Positions 34,536 to 43,788 of a DNA stretch of 64,000 bases are shown in pieces. This DNA is from Ignavibacteria bacterium (lineage in GTDB: Bacteria; Bacteroidota; Ignavibacteria; Ignavibacteriales; Melioribacteraceae), in the NCBI GenBank assembly GCA_009773205.1, contig WPAE01000006.1, positions 147,311 through 211,310 on the forward strand, read 5' to 3'. The position numbers and the translations under genes are program-made. The first letter of the stretch is position 1, and each line of letters opens with the position of its first letter. The notes under the pieces are model-generated. The model was not told the DNA's origin, did no database searches, and saw nothing but the letters and a program-made list of their open reading frames with translations.

Positions 34536-35762
34536 ATGATATCTGAAGCAAAACAAATATTAACTGCATTTGCCTCACTCGTTCCTTCTACTGTTTTGGG
34601 AGCAGAGAGAGTTCGTTACATTGCAGAGCATATACAAGAATTACAAATAGATCATAAGCTGATGCTTTTGAATTTGCTTAATAATATTTTAGCTGCAATG
34701 ATTGACCGGCAGGCATCCGATGTTGAAATTGGCGGCTTTGGCGCACAGAACTCTGTTTGGTTCAGAATTTTTGGCAAAAAAGAAAGAGTTTTAGATTTAC
34801 CACAATTTAGTGAAGATGAAGCTTCAACGCTAATTATTTCGATTCTCAATAAAAACCAAATTGCAGCACTTCTAGAAAACAGAAATTTAGATTTTAGTTA
34901 TACTTTTAAGTATGATAAAATTCAGAAGCAATTAAGATTTAGGTGCGATGCATACTTTGATCTTGACAGCATTACAATGAATATGAGAGCAATTCAAGCG
35001 AGCATTCGTCCTTTAGAAAGTTTGGATTTTCATCCTTTTGCAGTAAAGATTATGAGCCATAACTATATCAAGTTTGGGCTTTCGCTTGTAACCGGCATTA
35101 CCGGCTCAGGCAAATCTACCACTCTTGATGCGATAATAGATTTCCACAATGATTTTGACCAGAGCCATATTGTAATAATTGCTTCGCCTATAGAGTTTGT
35201 TCACCGCTCTAAAAAAGCAATAATAAAACATAGAGAAGTTGGCAAAGATGTTCCTTCTTTTAAGGATGGTGTAATTCAATCACTTCGCCAAGACCCAGAT
35301 ATAATTGTAATTGGAGAAATGCGCGACCCTGAAACTATATTAGCAGCGCTTGAAGTTACGGATACAGGACACAAAGTCTTTTCAACTCTTCATACATCAA
35401 GTGCTGTAGAATCTATTGATAGAATTATCGCAGAAGTTCATCCTAACGAGCAAGAACGTGTCCGAAACCGCTTGGCAGACGTTTTAATTTCTGTTGTCTC
35501 TCAAAAATTAGTCCCAAGTCTCGATGGTAAACGTGTATTAGCAAAAGAAGTGTTAATTGTAACGCCGAGTGTAAGAGCGGCAATAAAGAACAATAATACA
35601 AGTGAAATTTACATGATGATTAACCAAGGCGGTCCACAAGGCATGGTTACTATGGAACAAGATTTGCTAAGGTTATTCACAGAGAGAAAAATATCGAAAG
35701 AAAATGCTATTTCTTATGCAAATAATAAAACAAGAATACTACAGTTGATGAAGGGCAATTAA
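34536..35762 (+). CDS. PilT-type retraction ATPase
   Basis: 408 residues. A PAS-like N2 domain (about 45-150), then Walker A GITGSGKSTTLD, Asp box IASPIEFVH (divergent from the usual EDPIE), Walker B SLRQDPDIIVIGEMRDPET, His box TDTGHKVFSTLHTSSAVESIDR, and a C-terminal SVRAAIKNNNTSEIYMMIN helix equivalent to the AIRNLIRE region of PilT. No zinc-cysteine site. It likely powers fibre disassembly, which points to a dynamic pilus rather than only a secretion pseudopilus. The Asp-to-Ser change in the Asp box is unusual. Confidence 0.88.
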   Translation: MISEAKQILTAFASLVPSTVLGAERVRYIAEHIQELQIDHKLMLLNLLNNILAAMIDRQASDVEIGGFGAQNSVWFRIFGKKERVLDLPQFSEDEASTLIISILNKNQIAALLENRNLDFSYTFKYDKIQKQLRFRCDAYFDLDSITMNMRAIQASIRPLESLDFHPFAVKIMSHNYIKFGLSLVTGITGSGKSTTLDAIIDFHNDFDQSHIVIIASPIEFVHRSKKAIIKHREVGKDVPSFKDGVIQSLRQDPDIIVIGEMRDPETILAALEVTDTGHKVFSTLHTSSAVESIDRIIAEVHPNEQERVRNRLADVLISVVSQKLVPSLDGKRVLAKEVLIVTPSVRAAIKNNNTSEIYMMINQGGPQGMVTMEQDLLRLFTERKISKENAISYANNKTRILQLMKGN

Positions 35763-35764
35763 TT

Positions 35765-37348
35765 TTGAAACCGATTGTTTGCCTATACTGCGAAGGAACA
35801 GACGCAAAAATTGCCGTTCTTTTAAAAGATAAAACCGGCATAAAAATTTTGCGTACTGCCTCGCTTACTTTGAGCAGAGTTTCTCAATTATCTGGCGCGC
35901 ATGGCAGAACAACAGCGTTGGCTGAAATTGAAAAACAAGCAATGGGCAGCTTAACTGCTGATGAGCTTGGTTTTGATGCTTTAGATGCAGCAGATGGAAT
36001 AAGCCCGCAGCGTGATCTTGAAGATGCTTCGGATGTGGCATCTTTCAACGCTGCGTTAAAAGGGTTACAAGTTACAAAAATGGATTACATTCCAATTGTA
36101 ACAGAACCAATTGTTAATTATCATCATTACGAAGGCGCTCCGGGAAGCAATAAGAAAAAATTAATTCAATATGTAATTGCAGATATTCATTCAACCAAAG
36201 GCATAACAGTTGAACCGGACCTAATTGATGTAGTTAGTACAAATGATAACTCGGTACTAGGGTTGTTCCTTGAAGGAGATATTAACTGCATTGGACTTGT
36301 AAATCAGTTAGCAAATTTGAATAACAAGCGCTTTCTAAAAATTCCTACTATAAAATGTTCTGAACTTGCGCTTTCCTATTATGTTTCAAAAACAACTAAG
36401 TTTTTTCCAGAAGATTTTTCTTTAATTGTTTATATAGGTAAAGAATACAGCAAGCTTATTTTCTTAGAAGGGCAAAAACTTAAGCATATTGGAAGTACTT
36501 TAGATATTGGGACAAAAAACTTACATACGTACGATGTTTATTTCTCCAAAATTTTGTTGGAGATGGAAAACGGGGCAATTCCTAAGTTAGATAATATTAT
36601 TATCTGCGGAGAAGACCGTTCAGAAAATTTGATTCTTTCATTCTTCGGCACATTTCCAGAAGCAAATGTAACCGAGCTGAAATTCGAAAATTTTGATACA
36701 AGTAATCTAAAGGAAGAAGAAGCACATAACTTAGCTTTATATGCAATGCCAATATCTGTTGGAGTTGAATATTTTGATGAGCTCTCTAAGCAGCATACGG
36801 GCGCTAACTTTTTACCAAAATATGTTCTAGAAAATCAAAAAACATTTCAGTTTGCTTGGCACGGCTATTTATTGGCAGTTCTTTTGTTTGCAGCAACTTT
36901 GTTCTTTACAATTGATATACTAGATAATGTTAAGGTTCTTAAAGACAAAGATTACGAAATAGAAAGATTAATGCAGCGCAAATCCTTAGATCAATCTCTT
37001 GTTGATGAAATTAACCCGCTGGCGGCAAGAATAAATACTTTCGATGCTACACAAGGAATTATTGATTCTGCAGCAATTGGATCCGGTCTTTGGAATAAAA
37101 ATCTGTCTAAACTATCGGATTTTATTGAAAGAAGAAGAAGCTTTTGGTTTACTAAAATCGAGCCTGCAAATCCTGAAGAATTAAAACTTTCTGGTTTTTC
37201 TTTATCAAGAAGTGTATTGACTGAATTTGCCGAGCAAAACAAATCCTCTATTCTTAAAAATATACATTACGAACCGCTACGCGAGAAAAGTGCTTTCTCA
37301 TTCTCTATGGATTACAGAATTGAAGGAGACACTTCAAAGGTAAAATGA
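35765..37348 (+). CDS. PilM-PilN-like fusion (GspL-like) assembly protein
   Basis: 527 residues. Residues 1-355 resemble an actin-like/PilM cytoplasmic domain in pattern (LIVYIGKEYSKLIFLEGQKL, VEYFDELSKQHTGANFLP), followed by one membrane helix (about 365-388, YLLAVLLFAATLFFTIDI), a coiled coil and a small periplasmic domain as in PilN. Joining the two parts is the arrangement of GspL in type II secretion. TTG start, 2 bp after the pilT stop; it overlaps the next gene by 4 bp. Assignment rests on layout and position because sequence similarity to PilM is weak. Confidence 0.72.
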   Translation: MKPIVCLYCEGTDAKIAVLLKDKTGIKILRTASLTLSRVSQLSGAHGRTTALAEIEKQAMGSLTADELGFDALDAADGISPQRDLEDASDVASFNAALKGLQVTKMDYIPIVTEPIVNYHHYEGAPGSNKKKLIQYVIADIHSTKGITVEPDLIDVVSTNDNSVLGLFLEGDINCIGLVNQLANLNNKRFLKIPTIKCSELALSYYVSKTTKFFPEDFSLIVYIGKEYSKLIFLEGQKLKHIGSTLDIGTKNLHTYDVYFSKILLEMENGAIPKLDNIIICGEDRSENLILSFFGTFPEANVTELKFENFDTSNLKEEEAHNLALYAMPISVGVEYFDELSKQHTGANFLPKYVLENQKTFQFAWHGYLLAVLLFAATLFFTIDILDNVKVLKDKDYEIERLMQRKSLDQSLVDEINPLAARINTFDATQGIIDSAAIGSGLWNKNLSKLSDFIERRRSFWFTKIEPANPEELKLSGFSLSRSVLTEFAEQNKSSILKNIHYEPLREKSAFSFSMDYRIEGDTSKVK

Positions 37349-38241
37349 GTACGAAAACAAAAAATACTATCATTATAGCTGTAATTCTCATAGTTATAGT
37401 ACTCTCAGCAGGGGTTTATGATTTTATTTTTCAAAAAAATAAAATCGAAGAAAAGGAACAGCAAATAAAAGAGCTTACTCAATATCAATATGATACTAAA
37501 GTTTTAGAAAGCCAATTAGCCAGCATGAAAGTGAAGATTGGTCAGTTGGATTCTATACTTGCAAACAGAAAGTATGCAATTCCAGTAAACATATCTCAAG
37601 CAAATTTTTTCGAGTTTGTTAATAAAGTAAGCTATAGCTTTTCTTCGGATTCTTATGTCAATATCGAATATGTTGATATGGAGACTTTCCCGAACTTTAA
37701 CATCTACAATTATAATATATTTGGAATTGCACGGTACGCTGATTTTTACCGGTTGATTTACGGTATAGAAGAAAGTAAGAATCTCAAAAAAGTTGTTAAT
37801 GTTGAGCTCTCGAGTAATGTTAAAGTTGATGAAGAGGGAATACCTGTTTACTTAGTTAATTATAAATTTAATGCTAAGGTTTACTTTTCAAGCGATGATA
37901 GATTCTCGTTTAAGGGTGGAACTGAAAATTCGCTTGTTCCTAATCAGGCTTATGATATTTTTTATCCTCTTGTAAGAAACGAAATTCCGCCGAACATTAA
38001 TGCTCTGCTCGATGTACAATCTGCCCAGCTATTGGCGTTAATACCAGATGGCGCATTTTTATCTGATGCAAGCGGAAACACTTACTTGCTTTGGGAAGGA
38101 GATAAAATCTATTTAGGATATTTGACGAATATTGATTACTTAAACAACCGTGTAAATTTTGTATTGAACAAAGGCGGCGTAATTGAAAATGTTTCACTTC
38201 AACTACAAAAAGAAAAGAAAGAGAATAAGACAGGCAAATAA
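37345..38241 (+). CDS. PilO/PilP-like inner membrane alignment protein
   Basis: 298 residues. N-terminal membrane helix (about 7-28, TIIIAVILIVIVLSAGVYDF), coiled coil (29-75), a ferredoxin-like PilO/GspM region, and a C-terminal segment (SAQLLALIPDGAFLSDASGN ... GDKIYLGYLTNIDYLNNRV) with the beta pattern of PilP/GspC homology regions. The combination would link the cytoplasmic platform to the secretin. It overlaps the upstream gene by ATGA and is followed directly by the secretin gene. Assignment is from layout. Confidence 0.68.
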   Translation: MSTKTKNTIIIAVILIVIVLSAGVYDFIFQKNKIEEKEQQIKELTQYQYDTKVLESQLASMKVKIGQLDSILANRKYAIPVNISQANFFEFVNKVSYSFSSDSYVNIEYVDMETFPNFNIYNYNIFGIARYADFYRLIYGIEESKNLKKVVNVELSSNVKVDEEGIPVYLVNYKFNAKVYFSSDDRFSFKGGTENSLVPNQAYDIFYPLVRNEIPPNINALLDVQSAQLLALIPDGAFLSDASGNTYLLWEGDKIYLGYLTNIDYLNNRVNFVLNKGGVIENVSLQLQKEKKENKTGK

Positions 38242-38242
38242 A

Positions 38243-39511
38243 ATGAAAAAGATTTTGATAATGCTCGTACTTCTTGGGCTCACATTTCCGGCGTTTGCCC
38301 AAATTGATTTTAAAGATAAGTTGAAAGGTTCTGTAAACCCTGAAGAAATTGTTTCTCTTTCAGAATCTTTGCCGTTCAATCAAGCAGTAGAAGTTTTAAG
38401 CAAGGTAAGCGAAAAGCTTACCGGGAAAAAAATAGTTTCTTTAGCGCCTATCACTACTCCTATTGGTGTTGAAATTGATAAGATGCAATATAAAAAAGCA
38501 CTCTTCATAATTGTGCAGTATCTTAATCTTGTAGTTGATGAAACAGAAATGAATATAGTTGTTAGAAAGAAAGATGCTTCTAAAGAAGCATTAACCAAAG
38601 ATGTTTATGTGCCTGTTACAGAAAGGGAAGTAAAAATTTCTGCGCTGATATTTGAAGCCAACACAAAGGATATGACAGAGCGGGGTGTAAACTGGGAATA
38701 TTTTTTATCGCGTTCCGGTTTAAGTATTGGAGGTAAAATTGTAACATCTCAAACTGCATCTGTAAATCAAAATTCCAATGCGGGCACTCAAAACCCGCCA
38801 GAGTTTAGCATAACGCCTAAGATAGATTTTACGATGGGGAAGTTTGATGGAACTGCAACCGGTTTATTCAGATTTTTTGAAACAGAAAACCTTGGAAAAA
38901 TTTTATCTAGACCAACAATATCTACGGTTAATGGAGTCCAAGGAAGAACACAAGTTGGTTCTGAGTTTTCTATTAAGGAAAGAGATTTTGCCGGCAATCT
39001 AATTGATAAATTCTATCAGAGCGGAACTATTATCGAAGTTACTCCGCACATCATTAACGAAGATGGCGTGGATTATGTGCTTTGCAAAGTCAAGATTGAA
39101 AAAAGTACGGTAATTCCGGGTGCTATTACAACAGAAAAACCTAAAACTGAAGTTACAACATCCTTGCTTTTGCTCAACGGAGAAGAAGCTGCAATTGGCG
39201 GATTGTTAGTAAATGATGTTACAATAGAGAGAAGAGGAGTTCCAATATTAAAAGACTTACCGTGGTGGGTACTTGGTTTACGTTACTTATTTGGCTACGA
39301 TGCTCAGACAGAATCTACTAAAGAGATTATAACTTTACTTAAAGTTGAAATTTTGCCTTCTCTAAAAGATAGATTGAATGTTAAAAAGACTGATTTACTA
39401 AGAAAAGAGATTATAAACCAGCAAAACGAAATGAAAAATTTTAAGGACCAGGTTAAAAATGCAAGTTCGGAATTAAAAGAAAAGGAGAAATTAGAAGAAG
39501 AAAATAATTAA
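38243..39511 (+). CDS. Short secretin (PilQ/GspD family)
   Basis: 422 residues with signal peptide MKKILIMLVLLGLTFPAFAQ. The start is the ATG at 38243; the frame is open upstream inside the preceding gene but that would bury the signal peptide. One short N-domain region (about 30-110), then the secretin core: LSRPTISTVNGVQGRTQVG, GTIIEVTPHII, TSLLLLNGEEAAIGGLLVND, VPILKDLPW. A C-terminal Lys/Glu-rich coiled-coil tail (about 370-422). It is much shorter than typical PilQ because most N-domains and AMIN domains are missing. It forms the outer membrane pore of the machine. Confidence 0.9.
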   Translation: MKKILIMLVLLGLTFPAFAQIDFKDKLKGSVNPEEIVSLSESLPFNQAVEVLSKVSEKLTGKKIVSLAPITTPIGVEIDKMQYKKALFIIVQYLNLVVDETEMNIVVRKKDASKEALTKDVYVPVTEREVKISALIFEANTKDMTERGVNWEYFLSRSGLSIGGKIVTSQTASVNQNSNAGTQNPPEFSITPKIDFTMGKFDGTATGLFRFFETENLGKILSRPTISTVNGVQGRTQVGSEFSIKERDFAGNLIDKFYQSGTIIEVTPHIINEDGVDYVLCKVKIEKSTVIPGAITTEKPKTEVTTSLLLLNGEEAAIGGLLVNDVTIERRGVPILKDLPWWVLGLRYLFGYDAQTESTKEIITLLKVEILPSLKDRLNVKKTDLLRKEIINQQNEMKNFKDQVKNASSELKEKEKLEEENN

Positions 39512-39587
39512 CAGTATAACTCAATCCAGTGTGCTTCCTAAAAAGCAATTCTTTTTAGCTTTATATAAAATATAAGGTCTATCTCAA

Positions 39588-42500
39588 ATGAAATTGAATG
39601 TACGATTTCTCTTAACAACTTTTGTAATTGTGCTTATCATCTCAATTTCATCCACATTTATTTTTTATTCGCTGGCAAATCGATTGCTGATGAACCAGCA
39701 GTCTAAAACATTAATTAATGCAACTACAAATTTAGCTTTCAGTTTACAGACGGAACTGCAAAATACTGATGAAGAATTCAGAAGGTTAGTTCCTAAAATA
39801 TCAAATTTCAGTTCGATCGAATTAGATTCTTTTGAAATAGATTTTTTATTTACACTTGTAAATGATTCTTTAATAAATACAAAAGAGTTCAAAGTCAAGT
39901 CGAACTCTTATCTTAATCTTAGATCATCGTCTTTCAAAAAGTTCTTCACAGATAATCAAGCCTCTTTCTTACGCTATGCACAACTTAAAGATGGAAAAAC
40001 ATATTATTATGGAAGGGTAATCTCAACAGATTTTTTGAACAAGTTAAGAGTAAAAATTAATGCTGAGATTGCCTTAGTAGTTAATGAATCACCAATCGAA
40101 GTTTCAATGTATGATGGAAATCAGATATGGTTACAAAGTGTTATTAATTCTGCTAAAGACTTAAAGCAGAAAAACAATTTTGATTTATATAGTGAAGAAT
40201 TGGATGATGCGGACTTTGTTTCAGCAATTTACTCACCAAGATTTGTTTCTGTTTCTGATCTGGAAGTAAACTTCATAGTATTTCAGGTATTTAAGGAAGG
40301 AGTAGATTTTAGAAATACTTTGCAAATGGTGATGTTTTTAATTGTACTAGCCGGAACAGCTATTACATTTATTATTGTAGTTGTTTCAACTGCAAAACTG
40401 CGTAAACAAATTGAAGCGTTAAGTATTGCCGCCGAAGAAACAAGAAAAGGGAATCTGGAACACCGAGTGCCTGTTATTACAAAAGATGAGATTGGACATT
40501 TCGGCGAAACTTTTAACAAAATGCTCGATGAATTAGCGAGAAACAAGAAAGCAGAAAAAGAATATTCGGAATTTTTAGCGCTTATTAATCAAAAGCCTAC
40601 ACTTAAAGAAATTGCAGATGCTGCTTTATCGAAAATTATTAAATCAACGCATCTTACTTTTGGCGCTTTATATTTTGTTGAAAATAAAAACTATAAACTA
40701 ATATCTTCATACGGAATTGGTAAACATACGCTGCAACTTGGCGATTCGGTTTTATTTGCTGATGCAATAGAAAAAAAGGGAACTGTTGATTTTCGTTTTC
40801 ACGATAATTATCCCGAAATAAAAGCAGGAATGGCTTCGGTTAAAATAAAATATTTAGTTGTATATCCTGTATTATATAACAAAGAAGTTATTGCAGTTCT
40901 AGAATTGGCAAGCGAGTCGAACCCAGATACTCCAATTGAAAACTACTTAGACACAATCCACGAGCAATTAGCTGTTGGCTTAGTAAACGCAAAATCATTT
41001 GAGCAATTAGAAAATATAGTAGTTGAACTTCAAAGACTAAACGACGAATACCAAAAACAAAACTTGCAAATAGTTGAACAGAATGACGAATTAAAGCGGC
41101 TGCACAATCAACTTAAAGAAAAAGCAGAAGAACTTGAAAAACAGCGCACAAAAGCTATTGAGCTTACCAAAGTAAAATCGGATTTTCTTGCAAGTATGTC
41201 TCACGAGCTTCGCACTCCTTTAATTTCTATACTTGGCTTAACAGAATTAATGTTGAAAGATTCGGGCGTTCTGCAAAAAGTAAAAGACAGGCTTGGAATT
41301 GTAAATAGGAACGGCAAGAAATTACTTGGCTTAATAAATAACATTCTTGAGTTCTCAAAGTTTGAATCCGGTAAGATTGAGTTAAAGAAAGTTACTTGCA
41401 TCCTAAGCGATTTAATTGATGAGATAAAACCAAATATATTTCATTTAGCAGTTGAAAAAAACTTAAAACTAGTATTTGAACTGCCAGAGGGAAAAACTAT
41501 TCTGCTAAACACAGATAAAGAAAAGCTGGAACAAGTGTTATTGAATTTAATTGTTAATGCAATAAAGTTTACTGAAGCAGGATATATCAAGGTCAAAATC
41601 GAATTAAGAAACTTATCGGATTTGCATTTTGAGGTTATAGATACAGGAATTGGCATTTCCGAAGAGGATCAAAAAATTATTTTTAAGGAATTCAAACAGG
41701 CAGATGGAAGCGCTTCCAGAAAATACAACGGCGCTGGATTAGGATTAGCGATAAGCAAAAAATATATAGAACTGCTTGGTGGCGTTTTGATGCTCAAAAG
41801 TGAACTCGGTAAAGGCTCCTCTTTTTCATTTAGACTTCACGATTCAGTTTTAGAAGCAGTTGAAAGCAGCGAACATAAATTTTTAACTATTGATGATAAC
41901 ATAGAATTATCGGCAAAAAATTTAGCAGCTAAACTTCCGGTTCTTCTAATTACAGATTCGCAGTCTACACGAAACATTATAAGCGATTATCTGGCTTCCT
42001 ACTCTATACAATGCGAATATTGTAAATCTTGCAGCCAAGCCGAGCATTTAGTTTACACTAATAAGTACACTGCAATAATTCTAAATCCTTTCGAAAATAC
42101 TTTTAATTTCATCTCGTCTATCAAAGCCAGCAAGAACAATAAATCAACTCCAATCTTAATTATAAAAATCTTGGATGAGCTTAAATATGGTTGGGGACCA
42201 AATATTTATGATTTTGTAGTTAAAGAAAATTTTGAAGTTTACCCGGTTGAAACAATCACAAAACTAGAAGAAGAACTATTTAGAAATATTAGAAACATTT
42301 TTATAGTAACCGAAGACCTACAGAATGAGGTCCCGGTTCTGTTGGCTCCAGCTAAAACTTTCTATAAAAGAATTTCTCCTGATGAGATTTTCCACTTCAG
42401 CAAGTTAGAAAAACCAGATGTAATATTTATTGATGTTGATTCTGTTAAAGAAAATACGTATGAAATCTGCTATTCAATTTCCTCCAACAGAGAATTGAAA

Positions 42501-43100
42501 AACTGCCCAGTAGTTTTTCTTCTTCCACTTAAACTTGATATGGCAATCTCAAAAATTATAGTTGAGGCTTATGAAAGAATTGCTAGTCGTGTTAAAATGC
42601 ACCCGTTAGATATATTAAAAGTAATTCGTGATAGACTAAGCTTATCCGAATTAGCAGATAAGAATAAAGTTATTCTAATTGAAGAACGAGGCGAGGCAGA
42701 AAATGTTGTAGAAAAAAGAAAGAAAAAGAATTCCAAACAAACAATTTTAATTGTTGATGACGACGATGATGCGTTGTATACAGTTGGAGAGTACGTTAAA
42801 GAACTTGGGTATGATACGGTGTTTGCGCATAATGGAATGGAATGTTTGTTAATGCTTAATTATGTAAAACCAGATTTAATATTATTAGATATTATGATGC
42901 CGCAAATGGATGGATTTGAAACAATAAGAAGAATACGTGATGAAAACAGATTTATGAAATTGCCTGTAATAGCACTTACGGCCTATGCAATGCTTGATAA
43001 CCACTTGATAATTGAGAAAAATGGCTTTGACGATTTGGTAACTAAACCAATTAATTTTCAATCACTTTCTACAAAGATTTTAGAATACCTTTCAAAATAA
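39588..43100 (+). CDS. Membrane hybrid histidine kinase with one active and two degenerate receiver regions
   Basis: 1170 residues. TM1 (about 7-29), a periplasmic sensor of about 215 residues, TM2 (about 245-267), HAMP (about 268-320, AEETRKGNLEHRV), GAF (about 335-470), coiled coil, HisKA with H539 (SHELRTPLISILG), HATPase with LNLIVNAIKF, DTGIGIS and GAGLGLAISKK. Then two regions with receiver-like folds but no acceptor Asp set (about 775-890 and 895-1030), and a canonical receiver at about 1050-1165 (ILIVDDDDDA, phospho-Asp D1101, VTKPIN). It directly follows the secretin gene and may regulate the pilus operon, by position only. It leads a signalling cluster. Confidence 0.92.
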   Translation: MKLNVRFLLTTFVIVLIISISSTFIFYSLANRLLMNQQSKTLINATTNLAFSLQTELQNTDEEFRRLVPKISNFSSIELDSFEIDFLFTLVNDSLINTKEFKVKSNSYLNLRSSSFKKFFTDNQASFLRYAQLKDGKTYYYGRVISTDFLNKLRVKINAEIALVVNESPIEVSMYDGNQIWLQSVINSAKDLKQKNNFDLYSEELDDADFVSAIYSPRFVSVSDLEVNFIVFQVFKEGVDFRNTLQMVMFLIVLAGTAITFIIVVVSTAKLRKQIEALSIAAEETRKGNLEHRVPVITKDEIGHFGETFNKMLDELARNKKAEKEYSEFLALINQKPTLKEIADAALSKIIKSTHLTFGALYFVENKNYKLISSYGIGKHTLQLGDSVLFADAIEKKGTVDFRFHDNYPEIKAGMASVKIKYLVVYPVLYNKEVIAVLELASESNPDTPIENYLDTIHEQLAVGLVNAKSFEQLENIVVELQRLNDEYQKQNLQIVEQNDELKRLHNQLKEKAEELEKQRTKAIELTKVKSDFLASMSHELRTPLISILGLTELMLKDSGVLQKVKDRLGIVNRNGKKLLGLINNILEFSKFESGKIELKKVTCILSDLIDEIKPNIFHLAVEKNLKLVFELPEGKTILLNTDKEKLEQVLLNLIVNAIKFTEAGYIKVKIELRNLSDLHFEVIDTGIGISEEDQKIIFKEFKQADGSASRKYNGAGLGLAISKKYIELLGGVLMLKSELGKGSSFSFRLHDSVLEAVESSEHKFLTIDDNIELSAKNLAAKLPVLLITDSQSTRNIISDYLASYSIQCEYCKSCSQAEHLVYTNKYTAIILNPFENTFNFISSIKASKNNKSTPILIIKILDELKYGWGPNIYDFVVKENFEVYPVETITKLEEELFRNIRNIFIVTEDLQNEVPVLLAPAKTFYKRISPDEIFHFSKLEKPDVIFIDVDSVKENTYEICYSISSNRELKNCPVVFLLPLKLDMAISKIIVEAYERIASRVKMHPLDILKVIRDRLSLSELADKNKVILIEERGEAENVVEKRKKKNSKQTILIVDDDDDALYTVGEYVKELGYDTVFAHNGMECLLMLNYVKPDLILLDIMMPQMDGFETIRRIRDENRFMKLPVIALTAYAMLDNHLIIEKNGFDDLVTKPINFQSLSTKILEYLSK

Positions 43101-43122
43101 AGTTAAAGAGACATCTTTAAGT

Positions 43123-43785
43123 ATGAAAAGAATTTTAGTAATTGATGATTACCCTGACAGTGTTTTTCTGCTTCAAGACCGATTGGAGAAAGAAGGTTAC
43201 GAAGTTATTAAAGCCTATAATGGAGAAATGGGAATTCAAAAAGCTGTAGAAGAAAAACCAGATCTCATATTGCTTGATGTAATGATGCCAGATATTTCCG
43301 GTTTCGAGGTTTGTAAAAAACTTTCAACTACAGATGAAACAAACCTTATTCCTGTTATTATGCTTACTGCTTTAACAGATGTTGCAGATGTAAAAACCGG
43401 CTTGCTATGCGGCGCTTTCGATTTTATAAAGAAGCCGTTTAATAAAACAGAATTGCTGGCTAGAATAAGTTCAGCGCTCCGTTTTAGTGAAATGAACAAA
43501 ATTCTGCGTGAATTAGAAAAGATTAAAACATACGCTGCAACTGTTGTTACTGCAAACCACGAAATAAAACAGCCGCTAACATTAATTAATTTATCTACCG
43601 CTGCAATTAGAAGAGAAATATCTAAAGAACCCATTTCTAGAGAAACAATATTGAAAAGGGTTGATTTTATTGAAAACGCGGCCAAGGATATTCTTTTTGT
43701 TTTAGAAAAGCTCGGCTCAATTAAAAAACCGGTTATCACTCCCTACGTTAACAACTTAAATATTGTTGATCTTAAATCCGAGTAG
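43123..43785 (+). CDS. Receiver plus DHp-like helix protein without catalytic domain
   Basis: 220 residues. A canonical receiver (ILVIDDYPD, LILLDVMMPD, FIKKPFN) at 1-120, followed by a helical hairpin with H146 in ANHEIKQPLTLINLSTAAI, the H-box of histidine kinases. The protein ends after the second helix, with no ATP-binding domain. It could act as a phosphorelay module that passes phosphate between a receiver and its own histidine, similar in idea to Spo0B-like transfer. It lies 22 bp after the big hybrid kinase, likely co-transcribed, and ends 3 bp before the convergent HK-REC gene. Confidence 0.82.
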   Translation: MKRILVIDDYPDSVFLLQDRLEKEGYEVIKAYNGEMGIQKAVEEKPDLILLDVMMPDISGFEVCKKLSTTDETNLIPVIMLTALTDVADVKTGLLCGAFDFIKKPFNKTELLARISSALRFSEMNKILRELEKIKTYAATVVTANHEIKQPLTLINLSTAAIRREISKEPISRETILKRVDFIENAAKDILFVLEKLGSIKKPVITPYVNNLNIVDLKSE

Positions 43786-43788
43786 TTT

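Noticed and set aside
43236..43739. 167-codon open frame on the minus strand
   Set aside because: It is the antisense shadow of the REC-DHp gene; hydrophobic Ser/Phe-rich composition, no ribosome site, no motif.
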